Assembly (NCBI RefSeq): GCF_016859285.1
Contig: NC_053414.1
Coordinates: 8,320,517 to 8,384,516, forward strand
Direction: 5' to 3'
DNA length: 64,000 bases
From: Xiphias gladius
Lineage: Eukaryota > Chordata > Actinopteri > Istiophoriformes > Xiphiidae
Each line of letters starts with the position of its first letter. The stretch's first letter is position 1. The notes under the pieces were generated by a model. The model did no database searches and was not told the DNA's origin. It saw nothing but the letters and a program-made list of their open reading frames with translations. Below are positions 24,762 to 38,849 of this stretch, in pieces. A program made the translations under genes and the position numbers.

Positions 24762-25949
24762 GCTGCTTCCTTGTGGGAACAAACGCACCACAGGAGAGGC
24801 AGGAGAGGGGCATGGAAATCTCTCGACTGCAAGGCTTACTGTACGGCTTTCCCTTGGTCCTCATTAAAATCCATTCAGGGACACAGCTAAGAAAAGGCAA
24901 AACACCAAAATCAGGGGCCAAAAAGGTGTGAAATCCTTACCAAAAACATCGAATCAGGTTCTGCGTTTCGGTCTTGTGCTCTGTAGGTCCTTTGTTTTCT
25001 GTGGGGGTGAAAATTTCTGTAGAAAGAAGTAAGTCGTGGCCCCACATCTTATGAATCAGCTGAAGTCGGGATGCTGCTCAGCACCGGTCCCAGTGCAGTC
25101 CTTATGCAACATATGTACATTCATTCCTCCAGGGAGTGGCTGTACCGAACCTGATAATCCACCACCAGACGTCAACAGACTTTCTCACCTCCAAGGAAGG
25201 TACGCCTCACGCAGATGTACCCCTCTCCTCACTCTCCCTTTCTCCTCACACCTTTAGTCCGTCACAGGGATGCGATCAGATCTGCTGAAAAAAAAGAAAA
25301 AAACAGCACAGATATCAGAGGCTGTTTCCACCTGCAATCGTATTAACAGCTCTGTAGCAGACCAAACAACGGCAAATAACGCAGTGGAAAGATACGGAAG
25401 AGCTTTTAACATCTCCCCATGGTGTGTTTGGATCAAAGCTGCTCCCGGTTAAGTCGTAGAAACACTGAGGAGCAAAGTGGGGAGGGTTTCTGCTTTGGAA
25501 ATGTGTAGATATTTATTGTAATATTTAACAACATAGACCCGGTAAGGAAAAAATGTTTGCAGTACAGCTTTAATATCAATTATTCATTTATTAAGCGTAT
25601 GTAGCAGGATCTCACTCTCAACACACAGAATAGATCTGCTTTTGCAGGTAGATTAGATGAACATGCAGTTGGTCTCCAGTCACCACCACCATCAAATTAC
25701 TGCCACTAAAAAAGGAGGCAGAAGTCAAATGTTGCATTATGAAAATTTGATCCCAAGCCTCATCCTAGAAATGACAGATCTTAATCCTGAGTGGATAAAA
25801 GGCGAGGAGGAACAGCTGGTTGTTAAAATAAATAAATAGATAAAAAATAAGGAGCTGACTCTCAGAGAGAAGCAAGCCCTGTCAAATATCAGTTACCGTT
25901 TACTGACCGTGTGAAAGCCCGAAGATGTGCAAGAAGCAGCCAGGTGCTG
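24762..25949 (-). other. GPCR 5' leader region / possible 5' UTR intron
   Basis: No coding exon was recognised upstream of the start codon. On the minus strand AAGCCTTGCAG ending near 24828 is a plausible splice acceptor for a leader exon starting in the CpG-rich block at 25950-26270. An upstream ATG at 24813 opens a 41-codon frame that overlaps the main start out of frame and ends at 24688. Its context (TCC-ATG-C) is weak, so leaky scanning would be expected. Confidence 0.4.
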
Positions 25950-26204
25950 ACTGAAGATCTGCGCCGAAAAAAAAAAGAAAAAAGACAAAAACGGAGACAG
26001 TGGCAAAGTTGCTCCTGGATCGCTTTATGCGCCTTAAGATCCGTCTTTGAGCCCCGGAGCTACGGCGGGGGAGCTCTCCCGGTTTTTTTTTTTTTTTGGC
26101 ACTAACGGGCTCCTCAGATGCCTGCGCTCCCGCCGACGGGAGCACCGAACCCGTCCGCCCCTGCAGAACTGAATCCTCCGACGGGGAGGGAGCAGCTGCC
26201 GCCC

Positions 26205-26237
<33 letters not shown>

Positions 26238-26270
26238 AACCGCGCAGCACCTACGGCGCTTGTTAAACCC
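25950..26270 (-). promoter_or_regulatory. CpG-rich candidate promoter of the GPCR gene
   Basis: The block has many CpGs (ctacggcgggg, cccgccgacggg, ccgacgggg, aaccgcgcagc) in an otherwise CpG-poor neighbourhood. It sits about 1.2-1.5 kb upstream of the GPCR start codon in the right orientation. It is interrupted by an A-run, a T-run and a (CA)n tract. No TATA box was identified. Assignment to the GPCR rests on position only. Confidence 0.45.
26207..26236 (+). repeat. (CA)n microsatellite
   Basis: About 14 CA units within the candidate GPCR promoter. Repeat-length variation here could affect the promoter. Confidence 0.9.
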
Positions 26271-26290
26271 CATAATCAATCAAAAAGTAA

Positions 26291-26307
26291 AGGTCACTTT
26301 TTGACCT
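26291..26307. promoter_or_regulatory. Inverted AGGTCA half-sites spaced by 5 (IR5)
   Basis: AGGTCA-CTTTT-TGACCT is a perfect inverted pair of the nuclear-receptor half-site AGGTCA, just upstream of the CpG-rich candidate GPCR promoter. IR5 spacing is less usual than IR0, IR3 or DR elements, so the function is speculative. The match itself is exact. Confidence 0.4.
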
Positions 26308-26740
26308 GCAGCTTCTCTTCCCGTCCCTTTGACAGGAAAATGACCAAATCAGTCGTATACCTTGATCATTGTGTATTTCTTTGGCCAGTTTTTCTAGCGG
26401 GCTACAGTAACTCTAAACAGATGATTTCATTATGGAGGCAGGAAATAAAAACATGGCAGGAAAGACACACAGAAATGTGCCCCCGTATACTGGTAAAACA
26501 CGGGTCTTAATGACAACCCATAAGTAAGGATATAAAAACAATATGTGTAAATTCCCTTTTCGTAAGCTTTGTATGTCATGTATTGACGTGAGCGTAACTT
26601 TTCATTTCAGCATGGCCAGATTTACCTGCCAGGGAGCACTAGAGCAAAAAGCTGTCAGGTCCCTATGCAGCTACCCATGACAGTTTAAATGTTTACCAAG
26701 AGATAACCCCCGGTGACTTCAACAGCTATCATTATGTTCT

Positions 26741-27115
26741 ACATAGACGGATGACAAATTAAAGGAAAAACCGGAAAAGGATGACAATGCCCCCGTCCAT
26801 AGGCCACGGGGGGGGGGGGTCACTCAATGGTTTGATGGGTAAGGAAATGAAGTGAATCGTAAGCTGTGGCCTTCGCAGTCACCAGATCCCAACCCAGTTG
26901 AGCACCCATGGGAGATGTTGGACCGACATTGTTGGCCAGCGTTCTCCACCACCATCACCCAAACACCAAAAACTGTGTTCATCCCTCCGGTAGAGATCCA
27001 GAGACTTGTAGAGTCAATGCAAAGCTGGACTGAAGCTGCACAGCACATGGTGGCCCGACACCTTACTGAGACATTTGGTTTTTCCTTCAATGTGTCACCC
27101 GTGTGTATAATATGT
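26741..27115 (+). mobile_element. Truncated Tc1/mariner element with transposase 3' remnant
   Basis: The left end (acatagacggatgacaaatt, then aaaggaaaaacc) is the inverted partner of the right end (ggtttttccttcaatgtgtc, then acccgtgtgta). Together they give imperfect terminal inverted repeats around about 375 bp. Between them the plus strand encodes WPSQSPDPNPVEHPWEMLDR, the region of the last catalytic acidic residue of DDE transposases, and further C-terminal residues to SFNVSPV. The first two catalytic residues and the DNA-binding region are missing, so it is non-autonomous. A G-run (26809-26819) lies near its left end. Confidence 0.75.
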
Positions 27116-27382
27116 AAACTGTTTCCACAGGCTGAGTATCGCTCCTCGGGATGAGAAAACCCCAGTTGTGTAAAACTGTTTCAGTGTCCAAATCTTAATT
27201 TATGTTGCACATTTCATACAAAAAGATGCAACACAATGTGCTTCACAAAACCGGAAAAATACAAATTTAAAAAATGCAGTATGCAAGAAGTAGGAAGATT
27301 CAAAACAGATTTAAAATACAATATATGTACGTACTCAGTACTTTGTTGGATGTATTTTGTGTTTTGAGATAGGAGGGCTCAT

Positions 27383-27439
27383 ACTGATCAGCCACAACAT
27401 TAAAACCGGTAACTGGTATTAATGTTGTGGCGGATCGGT
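27383..27439. repeat. Back-to-back Tc1-like terminal repeats (TIR-only palindrome)
   Basis: actgatca-GCCACAACATTAA (27391-27403) faces TTAATGTTGTGGC (27419-27431)-ggatcggt. gatcagccacaacattaaaa is the terminus I recognise from a fish Tc1-like family. Here the two ends are joined with only about 15 bp between the perfect arms and nothing of the element's interior. A similar locus lies at 44568-44618. Confidence 0.7.
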
Positions 27440-30400
27440 GTCCAAAAAAAAAAAAAAAGCATAACGCATTAAAACTGAAATTTGTATTAATAACCCTGGG
27501 AGGCGAAACAAGCACATGGTATGTTCATAGAAAACCCCACAACATTCATCGTGTATGATTCTCACAGATGCCTCTTATAATCCTGTAACCTGTTACTGCT
27601 GAGCAGCTACCAATTCAGACGGCGTGAGACCAGCTACATGATTCCACCTGCTGTTAGTAAGGTAGGAAATGTATTTAAATTCATCAAATGGCATGGCATA
27701 ATTGGACAGGGCACTAGTATCGATCCTACCACACCTTCTCTCTGTTAATATTGATAACCACTGAGCTCGGAGGTCGCTCTAATGACTGCAGAACCACATG
27801 CACGGACCTCGGAAGCAAAGCCTTCCCCGGCTAGGTGTGAGATCATATAGCGAAAAGCGTATTTTCACCTAATGAACTTGGAAGGTTAAATTAAAATTTT
27901 CACAGCCCCGGATCACTGGGCTTCCTCTTTCCAGCCCGGTACACGGCATGTGAATTCATTATTCCAAATACTGTTGTGATCAAATCAGCTCGGGTTGACA
28001 GGTTGCGTCGCTCGTCCGTTTATAAACAACGAGGTCATGGCTGATGGCAAAATATCCAGTTCTCACATTTGTAACGTGGGCTACACCAAGCAACACATTT
28101 TCTTTGGCACATTTGAGGAACAAAGATGGTAAATTTAACTTTAAATGCAAAACACTGGTACTTTTGACCTTGTCTGCTGCATATTTAAAACTTAATGTAT
28201 CGTGAAATATTAGATTATTTTAAATACCATATGGGAAACTTTTAACATAGCCTACATCTTATGCAGGATAGTTACAATTTCCACGCCTCACAGTAGGGAA
28301 AAGTCATGTCATTCAATATAATACTAAAGCAGCGAATCACTTTGTATTTGAAGTGTTCAGCTCCAAAATTAGACCTCCAATATAAAAAAAAAAATAAAAA
28401 AAATAGAAAGAAGCCCTACAATATTGACTGCTGGCGGGAAAGTGAGTGTATAAGTTATGAGTCAGCTCAAGGTATTTATTATTTAGTTCACTTTTAAAGA
28501 CTGAATCATTTATGTTTTTTTCCCCCCATAATCCCCTGGTGGCTCTTAGGTCTATCTCCAAACAGACAGGCCCATCTAACATTTTGTAATTAATCTTCTT
28601 GTTTCGTATTATAAGCGTTGTTGTTTCCACATTTATCCACAAGATGAGCTCGGAAACTGCCAACAAGATTCGACTGGAGCTGAGTGAGATTCCCAGATTT
28701 CTCCTCTCTGAAAATAACACTTTTGCAGTTGACTTTGTTGACGATTTTGCCTGATAAAAAGACCAAATAAGGTATAATTATACGGTTGATAATGTACAAA
28801 ATTAGAAGAAGTGAAGTAAAGCTAACATTATTGTGTTTCCAGGCTTTTCTGTGCAGGTTAACTGTCTCCAGGTAAACCTCCAGATATTTTCTGCAGTAAG
28901 AGTCGGCAGCAGAAGTGTCTGCTTTTATTAAGAGGATAAAGAGATTCATGTGGCCTTGAAAGCTCATTGCTTACCAATGTAAACTGTGGAGGAGTCGTGT
29001 GTTCCAGGTCGGTAAAATACAATTCATATCATGGGATTGCTGCAGAGTAAATGCCATTTGCTCCCTTCGTAGCTCCTCATGTGATGCCTGTTAGCAGCAC
29101 CTTGTTTAGAAACTCCGTCTCTGTGTTTCAGTCTGAAAAGGGCAGCAAAACAAAAGGGCAGCAGCATTCGCCCACCTCCTCACGCACACCTGTGAGTTTG
29201 GTTGTGGTTTGCCATGATGCACACCTTCCCGCATCAGGGTGAGTCTGGATCAAATCACAACACGAGAGAGCTCACATGGACATGTTCCATTGCTCATTTT
29301 ATATATAAGGTCGTTCTAATCATATTAAAACTTTTTCTTAAAGTCACTCAGTGAAAAATTTCATAAGTTTGCTTTAAAGAAAAATGAAAACATCCTGGGG
29401 AAAATGTGTGCAGTCCATGTGTAATTTCAGCCCATCCGGGTCCACAGGTCAGATACTTTTTGATAATACCACTGGGGAAGGCACTAAAGGAGTTTTTTAT
29501 CCTCCACATAGGTGCTTTACAGGGTCAGTCACCAAAATTAAAACAAAACAAAAAAATCACTTCATCCACCCCAGTAATTGTTTGTGGTGCTCACAGAAAT
29601 ACAAAATGACATTTTGAAAAATAACCCTCCACAGAACTGTATGTATGTTAGCTTTATCGTGACAGTAGCAGAAAAAAAATGAATAACTCCAAGAGAATCA
29701 AAGTATTTAAGTCAAGCTACAACACTTTTATTAATTTTTAACACTAACAGGCATTAAAGATGTGCAACTTAACCTAAGTCCACCGGCAGCAGGGATCAGG
29801 ATTAATATCCACAGGCACTGAGTCTACTGTCTGACCTAATGAACGCATCTGCTCCCGAGCCGTCTCTTCGGCACCCTTCGGTCTTCAGTTCAGCATGTAA
29901 ATGAGGGGCAGCGACTATGTACGAAGAGCTGGTATCAGCAGCAGCTGAGTGAGGTAGAGTGTATGGGTTTTGTGCGGTCTAGGCAGCAAGTGCATACAGA
30001 TACGGTGAGCCCCGGGGAGATTCAGTCAGTCACCAACCTGCGCTGCTTAGAGCAAGCTAAACTTTGCCAAACTCAGGGCAGTTTTTAACACTACTTAGGG
30101 TTGTAATTCTTTCATTTATTTGGCTGTCAGTTAGTTTGGTGTCATGTGAAAGCCGAGCAGACTGGAAGAGGCAAGAGTTTCTAAAAAGACAAAATTTATT
30201 GCGTTGGCATATGGCTGTTTCCGGGAGAGAGTACCAATCTGTGTAAACTCGATTCGTATCGAACTCGCAAACGTACTAGTAGGAAGTGCGTGGCCGTCAC
30301 CAGGCCATCCTGCTGCCGCGCAGTCACTGCGTTTGAGTCCCCTCATTCACTGTGGAGAGCGATTGCAGGGAGCAGAAGATTTACAGTGGAGCTGACTTTT

Positions 30401-30513
30401 TCCTGCTGTGAGTTCAAAAAGACCCGAAGGCAGATTTCGAACTCAACATAATTACATATAAAGTCAACGAAATGATGAAATTGAATGCAAATTTGCCCAG
30501 GGCTATGCGAACT
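27440..30513. other. Non-coding; no gene recognised
   Basis: Open frames are short and lack recognisable domains. Short A- and T-runs occur near 27446, 28384 and 28517. The part at 29.8-30.05 kb is a little richer in CpG but has no promoter-like element that I can name. Confidence 0.4.
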
Positions 30514-30559
30514 GAGGCATATGTTCAAGCTGAAACATTCTGGCTTGAACATATGCCTC
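30514..30559. repeat. Perfect 17-bp hairpin
   Basis: GAGGCATATGTTCAAGC (30514-30530) is followed after a 12-nt loop by its exact reverse complement (30543-30559). No known transposon terminus was recognised in the arms. Confidence 0.8.
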
Positions 30560-31105
30560 CGAAAATTCACAGTCTACATTGACACGGGCAGAAATTCTTG
30601 CGGGCCATATTTTTTCATTTGACGGGAAGTGATTGTTGTGTAAGTGAAACAGATGTGACACTTGAGCAAATATGCAGATCCTTGGAGAAAAAACACGAGT
30701 TCTTAACAGGAACAGTAAGTGCAACAAAAATAAATGTCCACTCAGTTTCATAGTCAAAATCCCCATCAATCTACGAGCGTCGTCCATCACTGAGAACAAC
30801 AGTGTTCATTCTCTGCTCAGCTGAAACAAGATTTGCTTCAGTCGATAACTTTCCCCCTAAGAGCAAGGTCCTGAAAAAATGTGATGTGACTCGGAAGAAG
30901 CAGCAGAAATAGAGTTGAAAATAGTCCAGCTTCAAACAGAAACTTACCCAGGATTTGTGGTAGAGGTAGAAAGTGGTTAATGGGCGGTAGATTCACTCAC
31001 GCGGCCCAGGGATTTATTTAAACAAAGATGTGATTAAATGAGGCAAAAGAAGAAAATATTGTCCTTTAAGTGGCACATTTTCATTCTTTTGGGGGACACT
31101 TCTCC

Positions 31106-31108
<3 letters not shown>
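30560..31108. other. Non-coding; nothing recognised
   Basis: No exon-like frame and no repeat identified. Confidence 0.4.

Positions 31109-31190
<82 letters not shown>
31109..31190 (+). repeat. (GT)n microsatellite, about 41 units
   Basis: A pure GT run ending in tacgtg. The apparent Val-Cys and Thr-His repeat frames across it are artefacts. Confidence 0.97.
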
Positions 31191-31194
<4 letters not shown>

Positions 31195-32035
31195 TGTACT
31201 GAAGGGTGTTGATATATTTTTGTCTGCAGATAGGGAACATGCCAGCAGACAGCTTCCTCACGCGCACAGGCATGAACTCTGTCAGAGGGAATGTATCACT
31301 CAGAGATCTCTGAACTCTCACTCTTAGATTCAAAACACACACCCTCCACTGCACACCATTACTCTGGGTGGGTGGGGTGAAAATCGAAAAGTCTAATGAC
31401 TCAAACATCCTCCGAAACAAAACAAAAATGTTTCCAGCAGGAGGTTAAACACGCATGCACATTTGAGAAAACAATCTTCACGGTCCATTTAGTAGCTGTT
31501 GTGGAGCTTTCAATCATATCCCGTGATCCTCATCAGCAGATGGATTTTTCTATTGTTTAAATTTTCTTCTTTTTTTTTTTTGCAAAGCACTGCAGGGATT
31601 TCATTTCCCAGGCTGGCTTAAACCTGAGCTTTAAAGCTGATTCTTGACAACAACTTCACTTCAAGGTCCCCAGCAACCGGAGTGTGTCAGGTCATACACA
31701 TGTACATATTTATATGCAATCCCTACGCTTCCCAATTACAATTACTTCCCCAGCCGTCCTCACCAGAACCATAACGAAACTCTTAACTAAATCCTAAAAC
31801 CAAACAGCCCGTTCAAAGATCCGGTCCCACCAGAAAGTAGCACAGTGAAGTTCATCAGGTCGTCCTCGCAAAATTGGGCGCTGGGTTGTTGGTGACCTAG
31901 TGACCATTCGCAGGGCTAGTTGGTGCCCCGCTGCAGGTGGCGCGCTAACTGAAAACAAACTAGCCAGCCGAGAACATGCGAGCACTAAGTCGCAATCAGG
32001 GTCACAATAGCTCCAAGCTAGCAAGGTAGCTGAGG
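31191..32035. other. Non-coding; nothing recognised
   Basis: A T-run lies near 31570-31581. The 31.8-32.03 kb part has a higher CpG content. It directly abuts the inverted-repeat element at 32036. Confidence 0.4.
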
Positions 32036-32410
32036 CCGTGTTCAGACAGACAGCAGCCCTGTGTGAAAAAAAAAAAAAGTGCAGCCCCCTATACATTTGA
32101 GTGGAACATGGTACAGAATTGGCCAGAATGCACTACAGCATCATCCGGCATAGCGCTAATCAAACATGGGCAAGCACACATTCCTCATAGATTACTTCTT
32201 AATCTGAAAAACGTATTTTCACTGTTTTCTTTACCATAAAATGAAATGAAATGCAGCCATGGTAAGTTGACAGAGTTGTAAAGGTCTGTTTTGTAAACGG
32301 GCGTCTCATAAACTACTACTAGTTACTAGCACTGACTACTTGTACTCAAGACACACCCCCGCCAATGCAGTTGTTTTAACACAGGGCTCTTTTTAGTTTG
32401 AACACCCACT
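32036..32410. mobile_element. Inverted-repeat DNA element (gtgttcagac...agccctgtgt ends), copy A
   Basis: The left end reads cgtgttcagacagacagcag then ccctgtgtgaaa. The right end, read on the minus strand, is gggtgttcaaactaaaaaga then gccctgtgttaaa. These form imperfect terminal inverted repeats about 33 bp long. The element is about 375 bp and non-coding. A second copy lies at 36456-36850. Confidence 0.6.
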
Positions 32411-34383
32411 AAGTGTCAGTTTGCCACCTTGTTAACACAGCTGTTAACAGGAAAATAAGTTCACACGTTCCACTAGTGGGGGGGATTCCTTTTAAATTAA
32501 TTGATTTTGTCATAAAAAAGTAATTGCCATTTTAAATGGCACTGTGGCCAAACCTCAGGAAGGAATAAGGTTAATGAAACATAACCGGATGGGAAGCCAG
32601 TGGGGGATAATTTCATCGATGTTGCAGCCTCTTCATTTTCTATTACCAGATGCACTTTCCTTGTTTCAACATTTTTACTGTTAACACGCAGTGAATCCAG
32701 GTAAAAGTTTAAACTGTCCTGCACTGAATAACATGTGGATATGTTTCTTTTAAACCTGTAAAAAAAAAAAAAAGATGTGTCGGTAAGACAAAGGTTGGAA
32801 GAAGCACGGCCAACGCTGTCCTCAGACAGAGAGACTGAGGGTACCACAACCTGAGTTCAGTACAATACTCTCTCTCTCTGTCTCTCTCTCTGTCTCTCTC
32901 TGCCCCCCCATATGTTATCTCCCTTTCTCTTTCCTACATCATATTTTATGTTGTACTTCCATTGGGGACAGGAAGTGATTATCATAAATCATTAGAGCTT
33001 TCCTCTCTGTGGTAATGCCGGGATCCCTGCTGAAGGCGCGTATGAATCATGCCCTACAGTCACGTGACCACATACACACATGCACACACAAACATACTGT
33101 ATATATATGCACAGGCACACAGTATGATCTAATTTCTGCTATTCAGTGAATCTCTGAAAGCGTTTAACGAACCGTCTCAGCCATCAGGATGTGTGTATGA
33201 GGGCAAACAATTTCCCGAGGCACTGCTTACCCCCTTCCACATACACAAATATGAAGTGCACGCGTCACCCCCGATCTCTCCCTCTGTTCATACAGTTTCT
33301 TTCCCTGATCTGCCTGCCTCATAATGATCTTTCACGGCCGCCCCTGAACCCCTCTTCGTCACTTATCTCACACATGTTTCAAGGGCTATTTACCCTACAG
33401 GTGATGCAAACATACAATTTGCATAGATTCCAAATCATCAATTTCCCAAGCAACCAACTAGAATCCACGTAACAGCACATTCCGGGTACTGTTTCTCTTT
33501 TCTCCTGCCACTTTCTCAGTTTAATAAAAGTAACGTGGTGTAATGTTGTCGTGACCTTTAGCGTGTGCTGCCGGAGCAAAAGCAACTGTCAAAGGAAATG
33601 CTGAAAGATGTCAAATTGAGCAACATCCCAACACATCTCAAACCTTTCCATTTAAGGCCTGGTGTTCTGTACTGAGGGACATTATTAGCTTTGTATCTTT
33701 GCTTTGTATGATTTATTTGATTTGATTTCCCCTCAAAACAGATTACAGTAAAATTACTTACTTACTCTCGGCGAGAGCTGTTCCTGACTTACAAGGAAAG
33801 ATGGTTTGTTGATGTTTCGGAGAAGCCTAAAAGCCAAACATTTTGTCCGATGAAAAACTACTACAAGATCACCGTGAGCACAGTACTTTTCATTTCTATT
33901 GCTCATTAAATGATGATTTAAGAGCTACACTTCTCAGTAAATTTCCCTAAATTCTGAAGAATTCATTTGGATGAATGATGTGGGCTTTGTATTTTTTATC
34001 TGCACGACACAATAAATGAGTAAGATATTTATTATGACAGGGACGATAGAGTACTTGTGATCTAAATTGCTTTTGATATAATGTACTGTTCCTAGAGGTC
34101 AGGTCTCATAAAGGGGTCTTTATGTTTGTTCCTATTGTCTGTTCAGTTTCTATAGTTGTTGTTAAAGATTTGTTCAAACGTGTACTAAACACCAATACAG
34201 TGATAACAAAGATAAAGGCATCGCATGCCTTTTTCTTTTCTTTTACTTTTTTACTTATTGTTTTTCTTATTTACTTCATTTTTTCCCACCTAGGTGTGGG
34301 TATGAAGGTAGGGCGAAGGGTGGTGGCGTTCAGTGGTTATTATTGTTGTCAGGAGTTCCCCATTGTACTATTTGTTCTTATCA
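32411..34383. other. Non-coding; (CT)n tract near 32866-32903
   Basis: It contains an imperfect (ctctct/gtctct)n stretch and an A-run near 32760-32773. No exon-like frame was recognised. Confidence 0.45.
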
Positions 34384-34438
34384 GACTCCTAAATGACAGC
34401 CTTTGCCATTTAGGAGTCAAAAAAAAAAAAAAAAAAAA
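34384..34438. repeat. Perfect 12-bp hairpin followed by A20
   Basis: GACTCCTAAATG (34384-34395), an 11-nt loop acagcctttgc, and CATTTAGGAGTC (34407-34418) are followed at once by 20 A residues (34419-34438). The core AATG-CAG-CCTTTG-CATT resembles the hairpin at 63420-63462, which is also followed by A20. Confidence 0.75.
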
Positions 34439-36455
<2,017 letters not shown>

Positions 36456-36850
36456 GCGTGTTCAGACTGACAGTAGCCCTGTGTGAAAAAAACGCAGCCG
36501 CACCATTCATTTGAATTAGACAAGTCCGGCCAGCAATGCGCTGCTTTGGCCAATTACATACATGGAAGTGCAGATTCCTGGTAGATAACTTTGTATCGTG
36601 ATCGTTGTATTTCCACTGTTTTTGCAATTGCAGCAATGATATTTCCAGAGTTGTAAAATCCTGCGTGAGAGTATTGCAAACTGTTGTCCAGTGTTTTGGC
36701 AGCTGAGAAGCCTTCACATTCATTGTACGGTTACTCACAATGGACTTCCTGGATCATACTGCGTTGTCTCACCAGTGCCTGAAGCAACCCACCCGCCAAC
36801 ACAGCCCTTACATTGTTTTAACACGGTGCTGTTTTCAGTCTGAGCACCCG
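36456..36850. mobile_element. Inverted-repeat DNA element (gtgttcagac ends), copy B
   Basis: The left end is gcgtgttcagactgacagta then gccctgtgtgaaa. The right end, read on the minus strand, is gggtgctcagactgaaaaca then gcaccgtgttaaa. The terminal inverted repeats are imperfect. The length, terminal words and a shared right-end segment (cgccaa...gttttaacac) match copy A at 32036-32410. No transposase frame. Confidence 0.6.
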
Positions 36851-38577
36851 CTGAGACGCCAGATTCAGATAAAGAAAACTCCCCAGAAACAGATAGCTGG
36901 AGAGGATGATAATAAAATCCCACTAAGGAGAAACAGAACGACAATAATAGGTAAACACGGTGCAAACACATGTGAGGAATATTGATATGAGAAGATGTCC
37001 GGCAAACTCCAGGCGCTGGCAAAAGGATAAGGGAATATGATGGATTAGCCAAATGTGTGGATTTCCAAACTTGGAGCTGAACTAGTGTAAACTCTGACCC
37101 TGCAAAGCCGGAGGAGCTTTAGCTTGTGGAGCTCATTCACATGTGTTTCAGTAGAAGTTAGAAGGCGATGAGATGAGCGATCACTGACCACGCAATCACA
37201 CCTCCCAGTGGGTTTTATACCTGCACCTTTGTCTATTTACTGTTCACGATACAGTTAAAAGGAAAAACCAGTGCTTGTTAATAAAAACTTAAATGGACTC
37301 ACAGCCAGCTTGTTTGTCGGATAACGTTTCTGGTGATCGATCATCCTGGGAACCTGTAGATTTTGGCAGAGTGGAGGCTGAAAACAAATCTGATTCCAGA
37401 TCTGTGATGTCAGGGAGTCCCAGTGTACTCGACTGTCTGCCTTCTTTCCCTTTTTTTTCTCCTCTTCACTGTGTTATTCGGGGCTTTGCAAACACACACA
37501 CACACACACACAAAAAACAGCCAGCAGTGAGACTGCTGTATCTTTATATCTTATACCCATAGCATCTCTAGGGTCATTTTACTATAGATGGTACATGCAG
37601 GTTTTTCACTTTTCATGTCATATGCTTGTTCTTGTTTTTAAAGAAGTCTTTCAGCAGAAATCTGAAATATTTAAAGGATAATAAAGACAATTAAAGTCTC
37701 TGTAAACAAAATGTATTGTCTCACCTTTCTGTAATGAACATAAAATACCAGTGGTAGAATAAAACCACAGTTTGAAGCAAAATGAGTTGTATCTCTTGAC
37801 TCGGTGTTCAGTGAACATGGGAATATATGAATTTGCAAGCTTTAAAAATTTTAAATTGAACCACATAATAAAGGCAGCTGCTATAGTTAGGGCTTAACCG
37901 AGGATCAGATGTCGTTCTCCGTGAATCTGCCTCTACCTCCGGTGATTCTTTCAAATGCATCACCTTTTTCACTCTGTGCGGACACTTGCCATGCAATAAT
38001 GAGGCTACTCATCTTTGACCTCCGCGCCTCATCCCGTCCTACAGCACATACAGCAAGTTACCGGTGACGTCAGAGGAAAAGCAAAAGGCCTCTTTTATCT
38101 GTTGGCTGGAGGCTGGAGGGTTTTTCCACCCTTGATGCACCAGGCAGTTACTGGAAGAACACTGACACAAACAGCCAGGGGGCGTAGTTACGAGGGAGAT
38201 GATGGAGAGAGGGAGGGAGGGGAATATAGATGGACATGCATGTGTGTGAAAGAGACGGAGGACGGGGGGGGGGGGCGAACAGACAAACCGTGCCAGTGTA
38301 ATTCCCCACGGCACCACAAGGTTCATTTTCATTTGCGATTTTCTGTTGTGCACCGAGAAGTCAATGAGTCTCTGACCATTTCATGGGAAAGATGTATGTG
38401 TTGCATGATTAGTAGACCCCCCCCCGACCTCCAGCCTGTGTGATACCCCCCATCCACACAGGGGCGGGCTGAGCTCAGGGCAAAAGGTGTCGGGTGGTGC
38501 CATTATGTGTGTCTTTCTGTGGGATTTTCAGAAGGCAGTGGTGGATCCAGAAACGCCCTGACATACATGCATTTGTC

Positions 38578-38582
<5 letters not shown>
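36851..38582. other. Non-coding; small (CA)n near 37492-37511, G-run near 38264-38274
   Basis: No exon-like frame. G- and C-homopolymer runs occur at 38264-38274 and 38407-38415. Confidence 0.4.

Positions 38583-38648
<66 letters not shown>
38583..38648 (+). repeat. (GT)n microsatellite, about 33 units
   Basis: A pure GT run followed by tttgcgtgtgtgtgcg. Confidence 0.96.
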
Positions 38649-38652
<4 letters not shown>

Positions 38653-38849
38653 GTGTGTGTGCGTTGGCAAAGTGTGTGTGGGAACTAAAAAAAAAAAAAC
38701 GAACATGCCCTTAAGGATTTACGCACATGAATGTGATGTGCCGCATAAAGAGGCTACAGCACCATCTAGTGGCGAGGAAGGTTAAGTCACATTTGAACTT
38801 CACCGTGTGTCAAGCAGCAGGTGAAACGAGCTTCCAAAAAAAAAAAAAA

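Noticed and set aside
24762..24791. Extension of the GPCR by 10 codons from a GTG
   Set aside because: GTG initiation is not expected here, and the first in-frame ATG (24761) has a strong context.
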